NCBI RefSeq assembly: GCF_014653175.1
Contig: NZ_BNAG01000002.1
Coordinates: 682,001-746,000, forward strand
Reading direction: 5' to 3'
DNA: 64,000 nt
From: Roseivirga thermotolerans
GTDB lineage: Bacteria > Bacteroidota > Bacteroidia > Cytophagales > Cyclobacteriaceae
Every line of letters begins with the position of its first letter. Position 1 is the first letter of the stretch. The translations under genes were made by a program, and so were the position numbers. Shown one piece after another: positions 26,680 through 34,733 of this stretch. The notes beneath the pieces are model-generated. The model ran no database searches. It was not told where the DNA came from and was given only the letters and a program-made list of their open reading frames with translations.

Positions 26680-27576
26680 ATGAAAAGTGCGGAATCGTTA
26701 GAAGAGTTTTACAAAAGAAAGTTTCAGTGGGTGCCTGAGCAAATTAGGAAAGACATTGGGCACTTCAATCTTTTTAGGTTAAAACCGGACTTTTGTGGTT
26801 TTGAAAGCGTGCCTTACAGGAGGCGCGATTTCTATAAGGTGTTGCTCATGAAAGGGCATAGTAGGGTACACTATGCCGATAAGGTTTTTGAGGTGAAAAA
26901 CTATGCATTGTCTTTCTCTAACCCCAAGATTCCTTACAAATGGGAGCATATTGAACCCATGGAAGAATGCACCTATTGCATCTTTAGTGCCGATTTTTTT
27001 CACCAATTCGGGCATTTTCAGGACTACGAGGTGTACCAACCCAATGGCACACATGTGTTCGAGCTCTCAGAGGCTCAGGCGGCTGAGGTACGGGCTGTAT
27101 TCAATAGAATGGAGGAGGAGTTTAATTCGGAGTATAAATACAAATACGATCTGGTGCGAAATCAGATTTTTGAGCTACTCCATTATGCGCTCAAACTCCA
27201 GCCATCGGAACAGTTAGATGCGCGGCCTGTAAACGCTTCCCGAAGAATTGCCATGCTTTTTATGGAGCTTTTAGAGAGACAGTTTCCGCTCGATGAGCCC
27301 AATCAGTATGTGGCCATGCGCTCTGCCTCTGAGTTTGCCAGGCAACTGAATGTGCATGTAAATCATCTCAACCGGGCCGTTAAAGAAACCACAGAGAAAA
27401 CCACCACGCAGCTCATTACCGAGCGCATTATGCAAGAGGCAAGGGTGCTGCTAAAGCAAACCTCATGGTCGGTTTCCGAAATTGCCTATTCACTAGGCTT
27501 CAAGGAAGTGACTCACTTCAATAACTTCTTTAAAAAGCATCAGGAATTAAGCCCATTGAAGTTTAGAAACTCGTAA
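26680..27576 (+). CDS. AraC family transcriptional regulator
   Basis: From the ATG at 26680 the protein has 298 residues (MKSAESLEEFYKRKF); an in-frame ATG at 26632 adds 16 unlikely residues. The N-terminal 180 residues form a cupin-like sensing domain. The C-terminal 100 carry the two HTH units of AraC, with SVSEIAYSLGFKEVTHFNNFF near the end. It very likely controls the molybdenum hydroxylase pair 222 bp downstream, because tandem 21-bp repeats lie there and similar repeats lie at its own upstream and 3' sides. Confidence 0.9.
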   Translation: MKSAESLEEFYKRKFQWVPEQIRKDIGHFNLFRLKPDFCGFESVPYRRRDFYKVLLMKGHSRVHYADKVFEVKNYALSFSNPKIPYKWEHIEPMEECTYCIFSADFFHQFGHFQDYEVYQPNGTHVFELSEAQAAEVRAVFNRMEEEFNSEYKYKYDLVRNQIFELLHYALKLQPSEQLDARPVNASRRIAMLFMELLERQFPLDEPNQYVAMRSASEFARQLNVHVNHLNRAVKETTEKTTTQLITERIMQEARVLLKQTSWSVSEIAYSLGFKEVTHFNNFFKKHQELSPLKFRNS

Positions 27577-27581
27577 GTTTT
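27559..27581 (+). promoter_or_regulatory. Degenerate copy of the AraC-type repeat at the 3' end of araC
   Basis: GTTTAGAAACTCGTAAGTTT overlaps the araC stop codon and matches GTTTGAAATTCGTAAGTTT with one extra base and one change. It may be a distal binding site or chance similarity inside the coding end. Confidence 0.3.
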
Positions 27582-27704
27582 TGATGGTCTGGCTGGGTTG
27601 TCAGCTTATTGATTGTCGTTTCTTAGAACCCATAAATAGTTGCAGGCTATTTTTCGTAGACTTCAGGTTGATGTTTGTCCTGAAAAATCAATCCTTCATC
27701 GATA

Positions 27705-27746
27705 CTGTTTGATTTTCGTAAGTGCCTGTTTGAAATGCTTAAGTTT
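27705..27746 (+). promoter_or_regulatory. Tandem 21-bp direct repeats, candidate AraC operator
   Basis: Two adjoining 21-bp units, CTGTTTGATTTTCGTAAG(TGC) and CTGTTTGAAATGCTTAAG(TTT), repeat with a period of exactly two helical turns. This is the geometry of AraC-family activator sites. They end 52 bp before the start of the 2Fe-2S subunit gene. A third copy lies upstream of araC. Confidence 0.65.
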
Positions 27747-27798
27747 AATTACCTTAATGAAGGTATACTGCATCTTAAAACCATCATAAGAATTATAT

Positions 27799-28254
27799 AT
27801 GGCTAGTTTTCAATTACAAATTAATGGCGAAAACCGAGCGGTAAACGTAGACCCAAATACCCCATTACTATGGGTGTTGCGTGACCACCTCAGTTTAAAA
27901 GGAACCAAATACGGCTGTGGAATTGCTCAGTGCGGAGCTTGCACAGTGCACCTTAATGGAACGGCCGTTCGTTCGTGTTCCATACCCGTCTCGGCAATTG
28001 GTAATCAGCCAATTACAACCATTGAGGGACTTTCTGAAAATGGGGATCACTCGGTACAAAAAGCCTGGGTTGAATTAGATGTGGCCCAATGTGGTTATTG
28101 TCAGCCGGGACAAATGATGAGTGCCGCAGCTCTGCTAAAGGCCAACCCAAACCCTACCGATGAGCAAATTGCTTCTTCTCTCAATGGCAATCTGTGCCGT
28201 TGTGGTACCTACCTAAGAATAAAACAGGCCGTAAAAAAAGCAGCAACCCTTTAA
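27799..28254 (+). CDS. 2Fe-2S subunit of a second molybdenum hydroxylase (IorA-like)
   Basis: This 151-residue protein is a close paralogue of the one at 11260-11715, with cluster ligands at the same positions (C40, C45, C48, C60 and C98, C101, C133, C135). It passes electrons from the molybdenum subunit encoded 10 bp downstream. It has no signal peptide. It is first in a two-gene operon preceded by tandem candidate AraC sites, so this locus is probably inducible, unlike its paralogue. Confidence 0.95.
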   Translation: MASFQLQINGENRAVNVDPNTPLLWVLRDHLSLKGTKYGCGIAQCGACTVHLNGTAVRSCSIPVSAIGNQPITTIEGLSENGDHSVQKAWVELDVAQCGYCQPGQMMSAAALLKANPNPTDEQIASSLNGNLCRCGTYLRIKQAVKKAATL

Positions 28255-28264
28255 TGCCAAAAAG

Positions 28265-30520
28265 ATGAGTAGAACAGAATCGAAACTAAGCCGCAGAAAT
28301 TTTTTGAAATCTTCAGCATTGGCCGGAGGAGGCTTGATGATCAGTTTTAGCTGGTTGGTTAGCTGCAACTCTAAACGTGAGGAGGCCCTGGGCTTGCCCG
28401 AGGAGTGGTTTGAACTGAACGGGTTTTTAAAAATTGGAGATAATGGACTGGTAACTATTATGGCTCCTAATCCGGAGTTCGGCCAAAATGTAACCACCTC
28501 ACTACCAATGATTATTGGTGAAGAACTGGATGTAGATTGGAACAAAGTAATTGTAGAACAGGCCAAGTTTAATACCGATGTATTTACAAGACAGTTTGCC
28601 GGAGGTAGCCAGTCCGTAAGGCAGGGATGGGTAAACGGGCTAAGAGAAGCCGGAGCCGCAGCTAAGTATATGTTAAAAGAGGCTGCTGCAAAACAATGGG
28701 GCGTTTCTGCAAGCGATATTACAACCAAAGAAGGAGTGCTTTCTCATGTGGCCAGTGGAAACTCTGCAGGCTATGGCGAAATGGCTTCTCTGGCGGTGGG
28801 TATAGAAATACCCGAAACGCTCGAACTCAAAAAACCATCTGAGCTTACACTGGTGGGTACAGCTCGAAAAAATGTAAGAGGAAAAGATATTGTGACCGGT
28901 AAGCCCATGTTTGGGATAGACTACGAAGAGGAGGGCATGCTCATAGCCATGATTATACACCCTCCAGCCTTTGGTATGCGATTGAAATCTTTTGATGCCA
29001 CCACTGCCAAACAGATGAGCGGAATTAAAGAGGTATTTACCATTACTTCTTTTCCCAACGATGAGCCTAGAGGGTACTTTAGCACCGATGCTTTTACTGA
29101 AACAGTGGTAGTGGTTGGAAATACCACATGGGAAGTAATGCAGGCCAAAAAGGCAGTGAGAGTGGAGTGGGAACAGAGTCCGGCTACACAGATTACCACC
29201 GCTGGGTTTGGAGGAACCCAACAGGTTACCGTTCCTGCGGGTCTCGAAAACAGTACAGATCATTACAGACTCATGCAGCAAATGGCTGCCAGGCCCGGCA
29301 GAATAGAAAGGAGAGATGGTAATCCGGAGGCGGCATTCAAAAAAGCTGCGAAGGTAATTGAGCGTACCTATACTGCACCTTTTTTGGCGCACAATGCCAT
29401 GGAACCGATGAATTTTTTCGCCCGTGTTACGGATGATATGGTTCATCTGGCAGGTCCGTTGCAAGCTCCTGAATTTGCTGAACAGGCTGTGGCCAATCGC
29501 CTGGGCGTACCATTGGAAAAAGTAGATATTAAGATGACCCGAATGGGAGGTGGTTTTGGCAGAAGGGCCTATGACCATTATGTAGTAGAAGCTGCTTTAA
29601 TTTCCCGACACATGAAGGCCCCCGTAAAACTGGTGTATACCCGGGAAGACGATATGACCAATGGAATTTATCGTCCGTCTTACCATGCCACCTACAGAGC
29701 TGCCTTGGATGAAAACAATAACCTCATTGCCTTTCATGCCAAGGCCGGAGGTATTCCTGAGAGTCCACTACATGCCAACAGGTTTCCTGCCGGAGCAGTG
29801 GAAAACTATCTGGCGGAATCGTGGCAAATCGATTCGAACATAACGGTGGGAGCTTTCCGGGCTCCGCGGTCTAATTTTATTGCCGGTGCAGAGCAGTCGT
29901 TTTTAGACGAAGTAGCTGAGGCGGCAGGTAAAGACCCTATTGAGTTTAGGTTAGAATTATTAAAAAGGGCTAGAGAAAACCCTGTTGGCGATAGAAACGA
30001 CTATGAGGCCGATCGGTATGCAGGGGTATTGGAGCTGGTTAGGGAAAAGTCTAATTGGGATCAGCCGGAAGAAGGAGTATCGCGAGGTGTTTCTGCCTAT
30101 TTCTGTCATAATAGCTATGTAGCTCATGTGCTGGATGTAGAAATGGAAGGAGGCGAACCGAGAGTTAAGAAGGTAACTTGTGCGGTAGACTGCGGAATTG
30201 TAATAAACCCATTGGCGGCCGCTAATATGGTTGAAGGAGCGGTAGTAGATGGCATAGGTCATTCACTTTACAGTTATTTAACCTTCAACAACGGGGCAAC
30301 TGAACAGAATAACTTTAATAGGTACCGAATGATTCGGCATAGCGAAGCTCCTGAAACTATTGATGTGCATTTTGTTAAAAATGATATTGCACCTACAGGC
30401 CTGGGAGAACCTCCCTTTCCGCCTGTATTTGCTGCAGTTGCCAATGCCCTGTACAAGGCCACAGGTAAAAGACATTACAATCAACCTTACATGGTACAAC
30501 AGCAGATTTCCTTGGGTTAA
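28265..30520 (+). CDS. Molybdopterin-binding subunit of a second molybdenum hydroxylase (IorB-like), Tat lipoprotein candidate
   Basis: This 751-residue protein is 44 residues longer than its paralogue at 9118. The Tat motif SRRNFLKSSALAGGG (9-23) is followed by LVSC, a good lipobox with Cys34, so it may be a Tat-exported lipoprotein. It keeps GGGFGRR for the cofactor and GLGEPPFPP with catalytic Glu E715. It adds a segment near residues 310-335 (FGGTQQVTVPAGLENSTDHY) that the paralogue lacks. The substrate is unknown. It ends before a repeat at a convergent junction. Confidence 0.93.
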   Translation: MSRTESKLSRRNFLKSSALAGGGLMISFSWLVSCNSKREEALGLPEEWFELNGFLKIGDNGLVTIMAPNPEFGQNVTTSLPMIIGEELDVDWNKVIVEQAKFNTDVFTRQFAGGSQSVRQGWVNGLREAGAAAKYMLKEAAAKQWGVSASDITTKEGVLSHVASGNSAGYGEMASLAVGIEIPETLELKKPSELTLVGTARKNVRGKDIVTGKPMFGIDYEEEGMLIAMIIHPPAFGMRLKSFDATTAKQMSGIKEVFTITSFPNDEPRGYFSTDAFTETVVVVGNTTWEVMQAKKAVRVEWEQSPATQITTAGFGGTQQVTVPAGLENSTDHYRLMQQMAARPGRIERRDGNPEAAFKKAAKVIERTYTAPFLAHNAMEPMNFFARVTDDMVHLAGPLQAPEFAEQAVANRLGVPLEKVDIKMTRMGGGFGRRAYDHYVVEAALISRHMKAPVKLVYTREDDMTNGIYRPSYHATYRAALDENNNLIAFHAKAGGIPESPLHANRFPAGAVENYLAESWQIDSNITVGAFRAPRSNFIAGAEQSFLDEVAEAAGKDPIEFRLELLKRARENPVGDRNDYEADRYAGVLELVREKSNWDQPEEGVSRGVSAYFCHNSYVAHVLDVEMEGGEPRVKKVTCAVDCGIVINPLAAANMVEGAVVDGIGHSLYSYLTFNNGATEQNNFNRYRMIRHSEAPETIDVHFVKNDIAPTGLGEPPFPPVFAAVANALYKATGKRHYNQPYMVQQQISLG

Positions 30521-30545
30521 TTTCTACTTGATAGTTCAGCAATCG

Positions 30546-30653
30546 AAAGAGGGTGTTTCAAAAGCCAGGTCAGCCTTGCCCTAAACTTGCCTGTCTGTCG
30601 GTAAACAAGTTCAGATTGACGAGTTTTAATGCTTTTGAGATGCCCTCTTATTT
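30546..30653. repeat. Inverted-repeat element at a convergent gene junction, copy B
   Basis: The left end AAAGAGGGTGTTTCAAAAG matches the reversed right end AAGAGGGCATCTCAAAAG apart from three transitions. An inner hairpin has arms AACTTG/CAAGTT and shares the sequence AACTTGCCTG with the hairpin of the 8918-9094 copy. It lies between the converging molybdenum hydroxylase and ECF sigma genes, where it could stop both transcripts. Confidence 0.7.
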
Positions 30654-30663
30654 TGTCCTCACC

Positions 30664-31518
30664 CTAAGGCTCTTGCACAGCTAAACGAAGGTTGCTAAGT
30701 TTTTCAGGGTCGAGAACATGGTAAAGGTGCTCAATCTGCCCAAACCTATTGATTTCAAATACCTGGCAAAGTTTTAGGTTAGAAGGGGTCCAATAGAGAA
30801 GGGCAGGAAAGTGATTGACTACGGTTGGAGTAATGGTGCACTCTTTGAGAAATCGTTCATAGACCGTAAACAGCAGTTGCGCCACCTCTTGCGCACCTTG
30901 AGCCACCCGGGCCAGAACTTTAAGTCCTGAACCACCATCGGCCCTGAACCCTATGTCTTCTTTGAGTACCTGCTCCAATGCTTTCAGGTCTTTGTTTCGA
31001 ATGGCGGTGAGGTAATGGGCCAGAATGGCCTCCGTTCCCGGTAGTTTCACAGGTTTAACGGCATGTTTTTGCCTCAGGCCGGAGAGTTTCTTTTTAGCCC
31101 TGCTTAAGAGCTGTCGTGTGTTTTCAGTACTTTGCCCCAAAAGCTCAGCCGTTTCTTCATGCTTATAGCCAAAAGCTTCTTTCAGTATGAATACAGCCCT
31201 TTCTTTAGCCGTGAGGTGGTTGAGTAGCGTAAGCATGGCATACGACAAAACCTGTTGATTATTTACTGTTTCTTCGGCTGAAGCCAACACATAAGGTTCG
31301 GGCAACTGATTGTTAAGCTGTTCATTTTTAAGCTTTTGTTCCTTGATGTTGATGGAACGGTTAATCACCGATTTTATAAGATAGTTTTTACTATCAGGAT
31401 ATTGCCCCCGGGTACTACTGAGCTTAGTAACCACATCTTGAATGGCATCTTTGGCATCTTCTACAGAACCCAAAATGTTATATGCATAGGGAAAGAGTAA
31501 TTGCTGATAGTTGTTCAT
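30664..31518 (-). CDS. ECF41-type RNA polymerase sigma factor with SnoaL-like C-terminal domain
   Basis: The start at 31518 gives 284 residues (MNNYQQLLFPYAYNI) and an ATGA overlap with the DoxX gene; the longer frame is excluded by this junction. Sigma region 2 is at about 5-70 and region 4 at about 105-160 (LTAKERAVFILKEAFGYKHEETAELLG). A SnoaL_2/NTF2-like domain follows (about 180-280), as in SigJ. In ECF41 factors this domain replaces a separate anti-sigma factor. It is last in an operon with a second ECF sigma factor. Confidence 0.88.
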   Translation of the reverse strand: MNNYQQLLFPYAYNILGSVEDAKDAIQDVVTKLSSTRGQYPDSKNYLIKSVINRSINIKEQKLKNEQLNNQLPEPYVLASAEETVNNQQVLSYAMLTLLNHLTAKERAVFILKEAFGYKHEETAELLGQSTENTRQLLSRAKKKLSGLRQKHAVKPVKLPGTEAILAHYLTAIRNKDLKALEQVLKEDIGFRADGGSGLKVLARVAQGAQEVAQLLFTVYERFLKECTITPTVVNHFPALLYWTPSNLKLCQVFEINRFGQIEHLYHVLDPEKLSNLRLAVQEP

Positions 31519-31970
31519 TTGCTTTTGCAGGCCGAAAGGTAAATCCAAACAATAAAAAAGAGTTGAAGCGGAATTCTGAACCATAGGTAGTTTATTCCGG
31601 GACCATCCAATGCTCCGGTTTGATAGTTTAACCCTTGCATGGCTGCGTTTATGTTGGCCGGCAGTACCAGAAGCAAAAAGGCAATAAGCAACCAGCCGGT
31701 AGTTTTAGCATATTTTCGGCTTAAAAGGCCCAGAGCAAATACAACCTCAAGTGCACCGGTGAGGTAAACCAACAGCTTTCTGGCCGGTAAAAAGTCAGGA
31801 ATCATTTGGGCCATTCCCGAGGGAAAAAGAAAATGGCCTATGGCCGAAAAGACAAGCATGGCAGCCATGGCCCACCGACCGGAGGTGCGGAGTCTCCAAT
31901 TATTCTTTACCCTTTTTAACCCGAGGGCGAGCAGTAGAAACGACCCTAATAGTACGATAAGTGGAAGCAT
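31515..31970 (-). CDS. DoxX family membrane protein
   Basis: This 151-residue protein has four membrane segments, with the DoxX features GRWAMAAMLVFSAIGHFLFP (about 30-49) and YLTGALEVVFALGLLSRKY. DoxX-like proteins sit in the inner membrane and are linked to redox or oxidative-stress systems; the exact activity is unknown. Its last bases overlap the ECF41 start by four (ATGA), and RidA lies 6 bp upstream. ECF41 sigma genes often lie beside carboxymuconolactone decarboxylase or DoxX-type genes, so this may be its target and cargo. Confidence 0.85.
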   Translation of the reverse strand: MLPLIVLLGSFLLLALGLKRVKNNWRLRTSGRWAMAAMLVFSAIGHFLFPSGMAQMIPDFLPARKLLVYLTGALEVVFALGLLSRKYAKTTGWLLIAFLLLVLPANINAAMQGLNYQTGALDGPGINYLWFRIPLQLFFIVWIYLSACKSK

Positions 31971-31976
31971 AGGAGC

Positions 31977-32435
31977 CTAGCGATCTAGGGTTGCGGTTAG
32001 TGTTAGGCCCACAGAGAAGTTCCTGGGCAAGTGATGTACTCCAAAAATGGCTCTTGAGTGAGTTCCTTTTGTTCCCAGCAGAGTTAGTAACAATTCAGAA
32101 GCACCATCCACAACTTTAGGACCATCATCCCAAGTTTCAGAAGCCTGAAAGTATGCGTCTATGTGGTTGATACCTTCCAGTCTGTCTATGCCCACTTTAT
32201 AATGAAGCTGCGAAACAGCGTTGAGGGCGGCCAGTTGCATCGCTTTATAACCATCTGCTGTAGAAAGCTCTTTGCCCAGCCTTCCCTGAAAAAGGTATTC
32301 CCCATCTTTAATAGGAAATTGAATGGCAAGGTAGATTATGTTTCCACGGATATTCACCGATTGATAGGCGCCTCCCGGGGTAGAGGGTTGAAGCAATTCA
32401 AAGCCTTTGGATAGAGCAAATTCGTTAAAGTTCAT
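31977..32435 (-). CDS. RidA (YjgF/YER057c) family protein, long form
   Basis: This 152-residue protein starts with FELLQPSTPGGAYQSVNIRGNIIYLA and later has AALNAVSQL, INHIDAYF and HHLPRNFSVGLTLTATLDR, the RidA/YjgF pattern. RidA proteins hydrolyse reactive enamines and imines made by PLP enzymes; this longer YjgH-like group may act on other imines. Its start overlaps the DUF998 gene end by 11 bp, so it is in the two-sigma operon. Confidence 0.85.
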   Translation of the reverse strand: MNFNEFALSKGFELLQPSTPGGAYQSVNIRGNIIYLAIQFPIKDGEYLFQGRLGKELSTADGYKAMQLAALNAVSQLHYKVGIDRLEGINHIDAYFQASETWDDGPKVVDGASELLLTLLGTKGTHSRAIFGVHHLPRNFSVGLTLTATLDR

Positions 32436-33069
32436 TAGTAGAGTTTTGTTGTGAATGATTTTCTATAGCATTTGGTTCACCCGGAAGAGGGGCTTTCAAT
32501 GCTTTTATAGCCAGATAGGCTATCCATAAAAAATAAAATGTAAACCCTAGGCGCTGTCCCAGGCCGGGCATATCGCCACTTCTAAGAAAACCGCTGAGTA
32601 TGGAGAGCCAGGCCAGTGCCAGCGATGGACCAGTGGCTTTTTTCCAGTAGTAATGCTTTTTTAAAACAATGGGCAGAGTGAAGGCGGCAATCATAAAAGC
32701 AATAAAACTACCTATACTACCCACAGTGTGCAGTAGCATGGTAGCTGAGGAACGCTCTTCAAAATCGCCCGGAAAAATACCGGAAAAGGTCATCAGTATA
32801 CCGGAAAGAGCTAGACTCACCAATACTATTTTGGCGGTACTTTGTCCTTTTATGTGCCGGTAAAGTCCGAGGGCAAACAGGGCTATAAGCAGGCCGGTGA
32901 GGCCATAACCAAAAATGTTCCACCACCATTTATAGGGAGCGTCTACATCGCCCAATTCACTAATGGCATTGGTCAGGTGGCTGTATTCAGGCCTTAAGGT
33001 CGAAAGAGTTAGGTAAGTGACTAAGAAGAGCAGTGGAGCAAAAAGCCCTGCAAGCGCATACTTTTTCAT
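32425..33069 (-). CDS. DUF998 family integral membrane protein
   Basis: This 214-residue protein has six predicted membrane segments and the DUF998 pattern near the N-terminus (SHLTNAISELGDVDAPYKWWWN) plus SGIFPGDFEERSSATMLLHTVGS. The function of the family is not known. It lies 16 bp after the ECF sigma factor at 33086 and overlaps the RidA start, so it is one of the first cargo genes of the operon. Confidence 0.82.
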   Translation of the reverse strand: MKKYALAGLFAPLLFLVTYLTLSTLRPEYSHLTNAISELGDVDAPYKWWWNIFGYGLTGLLIALFALGLYRHIKGQSTAKIVLVSLALSGILMTFSGIFPGDFEERSSATMLLHTVGSIGSFIAFMIAAFTLPIVLKKHYYWKKATGPSLALAWLSILSGFLRSGDMPGLGQRLGFTFYFLWIAYLAIKALKAPLPGEPNAIENHSQQNSTNEL

Positions 33070-33085
33070 GGAAGGTACACATGGT

Positions 33086-33643
33086 TTAACATTGGCAACT
33101 GGACGGTGTTGAAATTTCAGTGATTTTTTGAGGGACTCCCGCCTGACAACATTGGCTGATCATTTTTCCGAGCTTCTTTCTGCCGCGTTGTATCTTGGAT
33201 CTGAGTGTCACGTAGTTCATTCCCAGTTGTTCGGCAATTGTTTTTTGTGGCTTGCCCTCTAATTCTGACCAGACCATGATGTTTCGAAGATCGGTCGGTA
33301 ACTGCTCCATAAATGGTCTGATGCATCGGTTCAGGTGATCGAAAGAGGCCTCATCGGCTTCCACCGGAAAATCTGGCAGTTCGTTTTCCGGTAATGGACT
33401 GGTGATGTGCTTCTTGCTTCTGTAATAATCAATCACAGTGTTTCGGGCAACGGTATAAATCCAGGCTTTCACATGGCTAATCTCTTCCAGGTTGCTTTCT
33501 GCAATTTTACAGAAGACCTCTTGTGTGAGGTCTTCTGCGTCTTCTGTCTGATTCACCTTGCTTTTTACAAAGCGCAGTATGTCTGAATATAGCGAGTGTG
33601 CCAGAGCACTGGTATTAAGCAAATTGTCTTGATTCTTTGCCAT
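33086..33643 (-). CDS. ECF RNA polymerase sigma factor (SigZ-like) with a cysteine-bearing C-terminal tail
   Basis: The ATG at 33643 gives 185 residues (MAKNQDNLLNTSALAHS); the longer frame would run through the upstream peptide gene. Region 2 has VNQTEDAEDLTQEVFCKIAE (about 26-45) and region 4 the HTH KTIAEQLGMNYVTLRSKIQRG. After region 4 the tail holds CCQAG and ends SSCQC, four Cys in the last 25 residues. This recalls the metal-sensing Cys domain of CorE-type factors, but the spacing differs. No anti-sigma gene is adjacent; a Cys-rich peptide gene is 16 bp upstream. Confidence 0.87.
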   Translation of the reverse strand: MAKNQDNLLNTSALAHSLYSDILRFVKSKVNQTEDAEDLTQEVFCKIAESNLEEISHVKAWIYTVARNTVIDYYRSKKHITSPLPENELPDFPVEADEASFDHLNRCIRPFMEQLPTDLRNIMVWSELEGKPQKTIAEQLGMNYVTLRSKIQRGRKKLGKMISQCCQAGVPQKITEISTPSSCQC

Positions 33644-33659
33644 AGTATGGTTTTTTGAA

Positions 33660-33830
33660 CTAACAGCAGGCAAAATCTGCCTGATTTTTAGAACGACTTT
33701 GAGCCGGATCGCAACATGGGCTTCCGTCTTTTGGTGGAGCACAGCAGGGTTCGGACGGTGATTGCTTGCTCTTTGGAGAAGCCGAAGAGCAGCATGAGTT
33801 TTGACTGGTTTTAACGGTTTTATGTTTCAT
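33660..33830 (-). CDS. Small Cys-Cys-rich peptide heading the two-sigma operon
   Basis: The ATG at 33830 gives 56 residues (MKHKTVKTSQN). Eight Cys occur as four CC pairs (SCC, PCC, PCC, ACC) spread through Ser-, Pro- and Lys-rich sequence with no hydrophobic core. That suits an unstructured thiol or metal-binding peptide. It has no signal peptide. It is followed after 16 bp by the ECF sigma factor whose tail also carries a CC. I do not know a characterised family; a heavy-metal or arsenic buffer or sensor is an inference. Confidence 0.6.
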   Translation of the reverse strand: MKHKTVKTSQNSCCSSASPKSKQSPSEPCCAPPKDGSPCCDPAQSRSKNQADFACC

Positions 33831-33919
33831 GGGGATGGCGTTTGTTTCATGTTTTTCATCACCTATTTTGAGGTAGCTGATGTACAATTGATATAAATAC
33901 TTAGGTATCTGGAATGAGT

Positions 33920-34642
33920 TTAGTTTTTAACCTGTGCAGTAATGTCTGTAAGAGGAGGGCTAAAGTCTTCAAAGGCCAATTCGAAATTTACCTTCCTTCC
34001 AATTTTTTCTATTACCCCGGTTTTTTCTACCATTTCCTGATAGGTATCGTAACAAAGGAGGGCTTTTTTCATGGCCTCCACGTCTTCATTGGCTAGTGGT
34101 ACAACCACATCAATCAGTGCCTCTTCAGTTAGCTTAAGCCGTGGCCAGCCATTACTCATAAAGGTGGGTTCACCGGAGTCTGGCATGGTGAAAAAGGCCA
34201 GACGCTTTAAGTAATGAGCCCCTCTATCACGCATTTGTAAGAAGACTCGTTTTACCACGGCATGAGTCACAATATGATCGTGAAAGCCGCTGGCACCATG
34301 TACCGGGTAGGTAACTACCACATGAGGCTCAATTTTTTCTATGCAACGGCTCACTTCTTTCTCCAAAATCCTTGGGTCAAGTTCTTTAAGCCCGCTGTCT
34401 GGATAATCGAGTACCTCCATGGAGCTTAGCTTTAGACTCTCTTTAACCTTGAGCATTTCTTTATACCTCACTTCGCCCATTTGGTCTACGTTGAGTCCTA
34501 GTTTATGGCGTACCTGAGTGGCGCCTCCCTTGGTGAGTGTAAGTAAGTGCACCTCATGGCCTCCGGAAACCTGTTGGTGTATGGCTCCAGCCGGACCAAA
34601 AGATTCGTCATCGGGGTGAGGAAAAATATAGAGTATTTTCAT
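33920..34642 (-). CDS. PIG-L family deacetylase (LmbE-like)
   Basis: The ATG at 34642 gives 240 residues with the family start MKILYIFPHPDDES. The zinc motif HPDD is at 9-12 and the third ligand in FHDHIVTH near 115. The family removes acetyl groups from N-acetyl sugars attached to lipids or thiols; in Bacteroidota one member (BshB-type) makes bacillithiol, but BshB identity cannot be claimed here. It follows the thioesterase gene after 91 bp. Confidence 0.88.
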   Translation of the reverse strand: MKILYIFPHPDDESFGPAGAIHQQVSGGHEVHLLTLTKGGATQVRHKLGLNVDQMGEVRYKEMLKVKESLKLSSMEVLDYPDSGLKELDPRILEKEVSRCIEKIEPHVVVTYPVHGASGFHDHIVTHAVVKRVFLQMRDRGAHYLKRLAFFTMPDSGEPTFMSNGWPRLKLTEEALIDVVVPLANEDVEAMKKALLCYDTYQEMVEKTGVIEKIGRKVNFELAFEDFSPPLTDITAQVKN

Positions 34643-34733
34643 TTTAATTGGTTTTGTCGTGACCATTAATGCTTTCTTTTGCCGTATCAGACGAACATGT
34701 TTTAAAATGATGCATACCTGCCGAGTCTTTCTT

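Noticed and set aside
28673-29578. Minus-strand open frame of 301 codons
   Set aside because: It is antisense to the second molybdenum hydroxylase gene, which carries all family motifs; the frame shows none.
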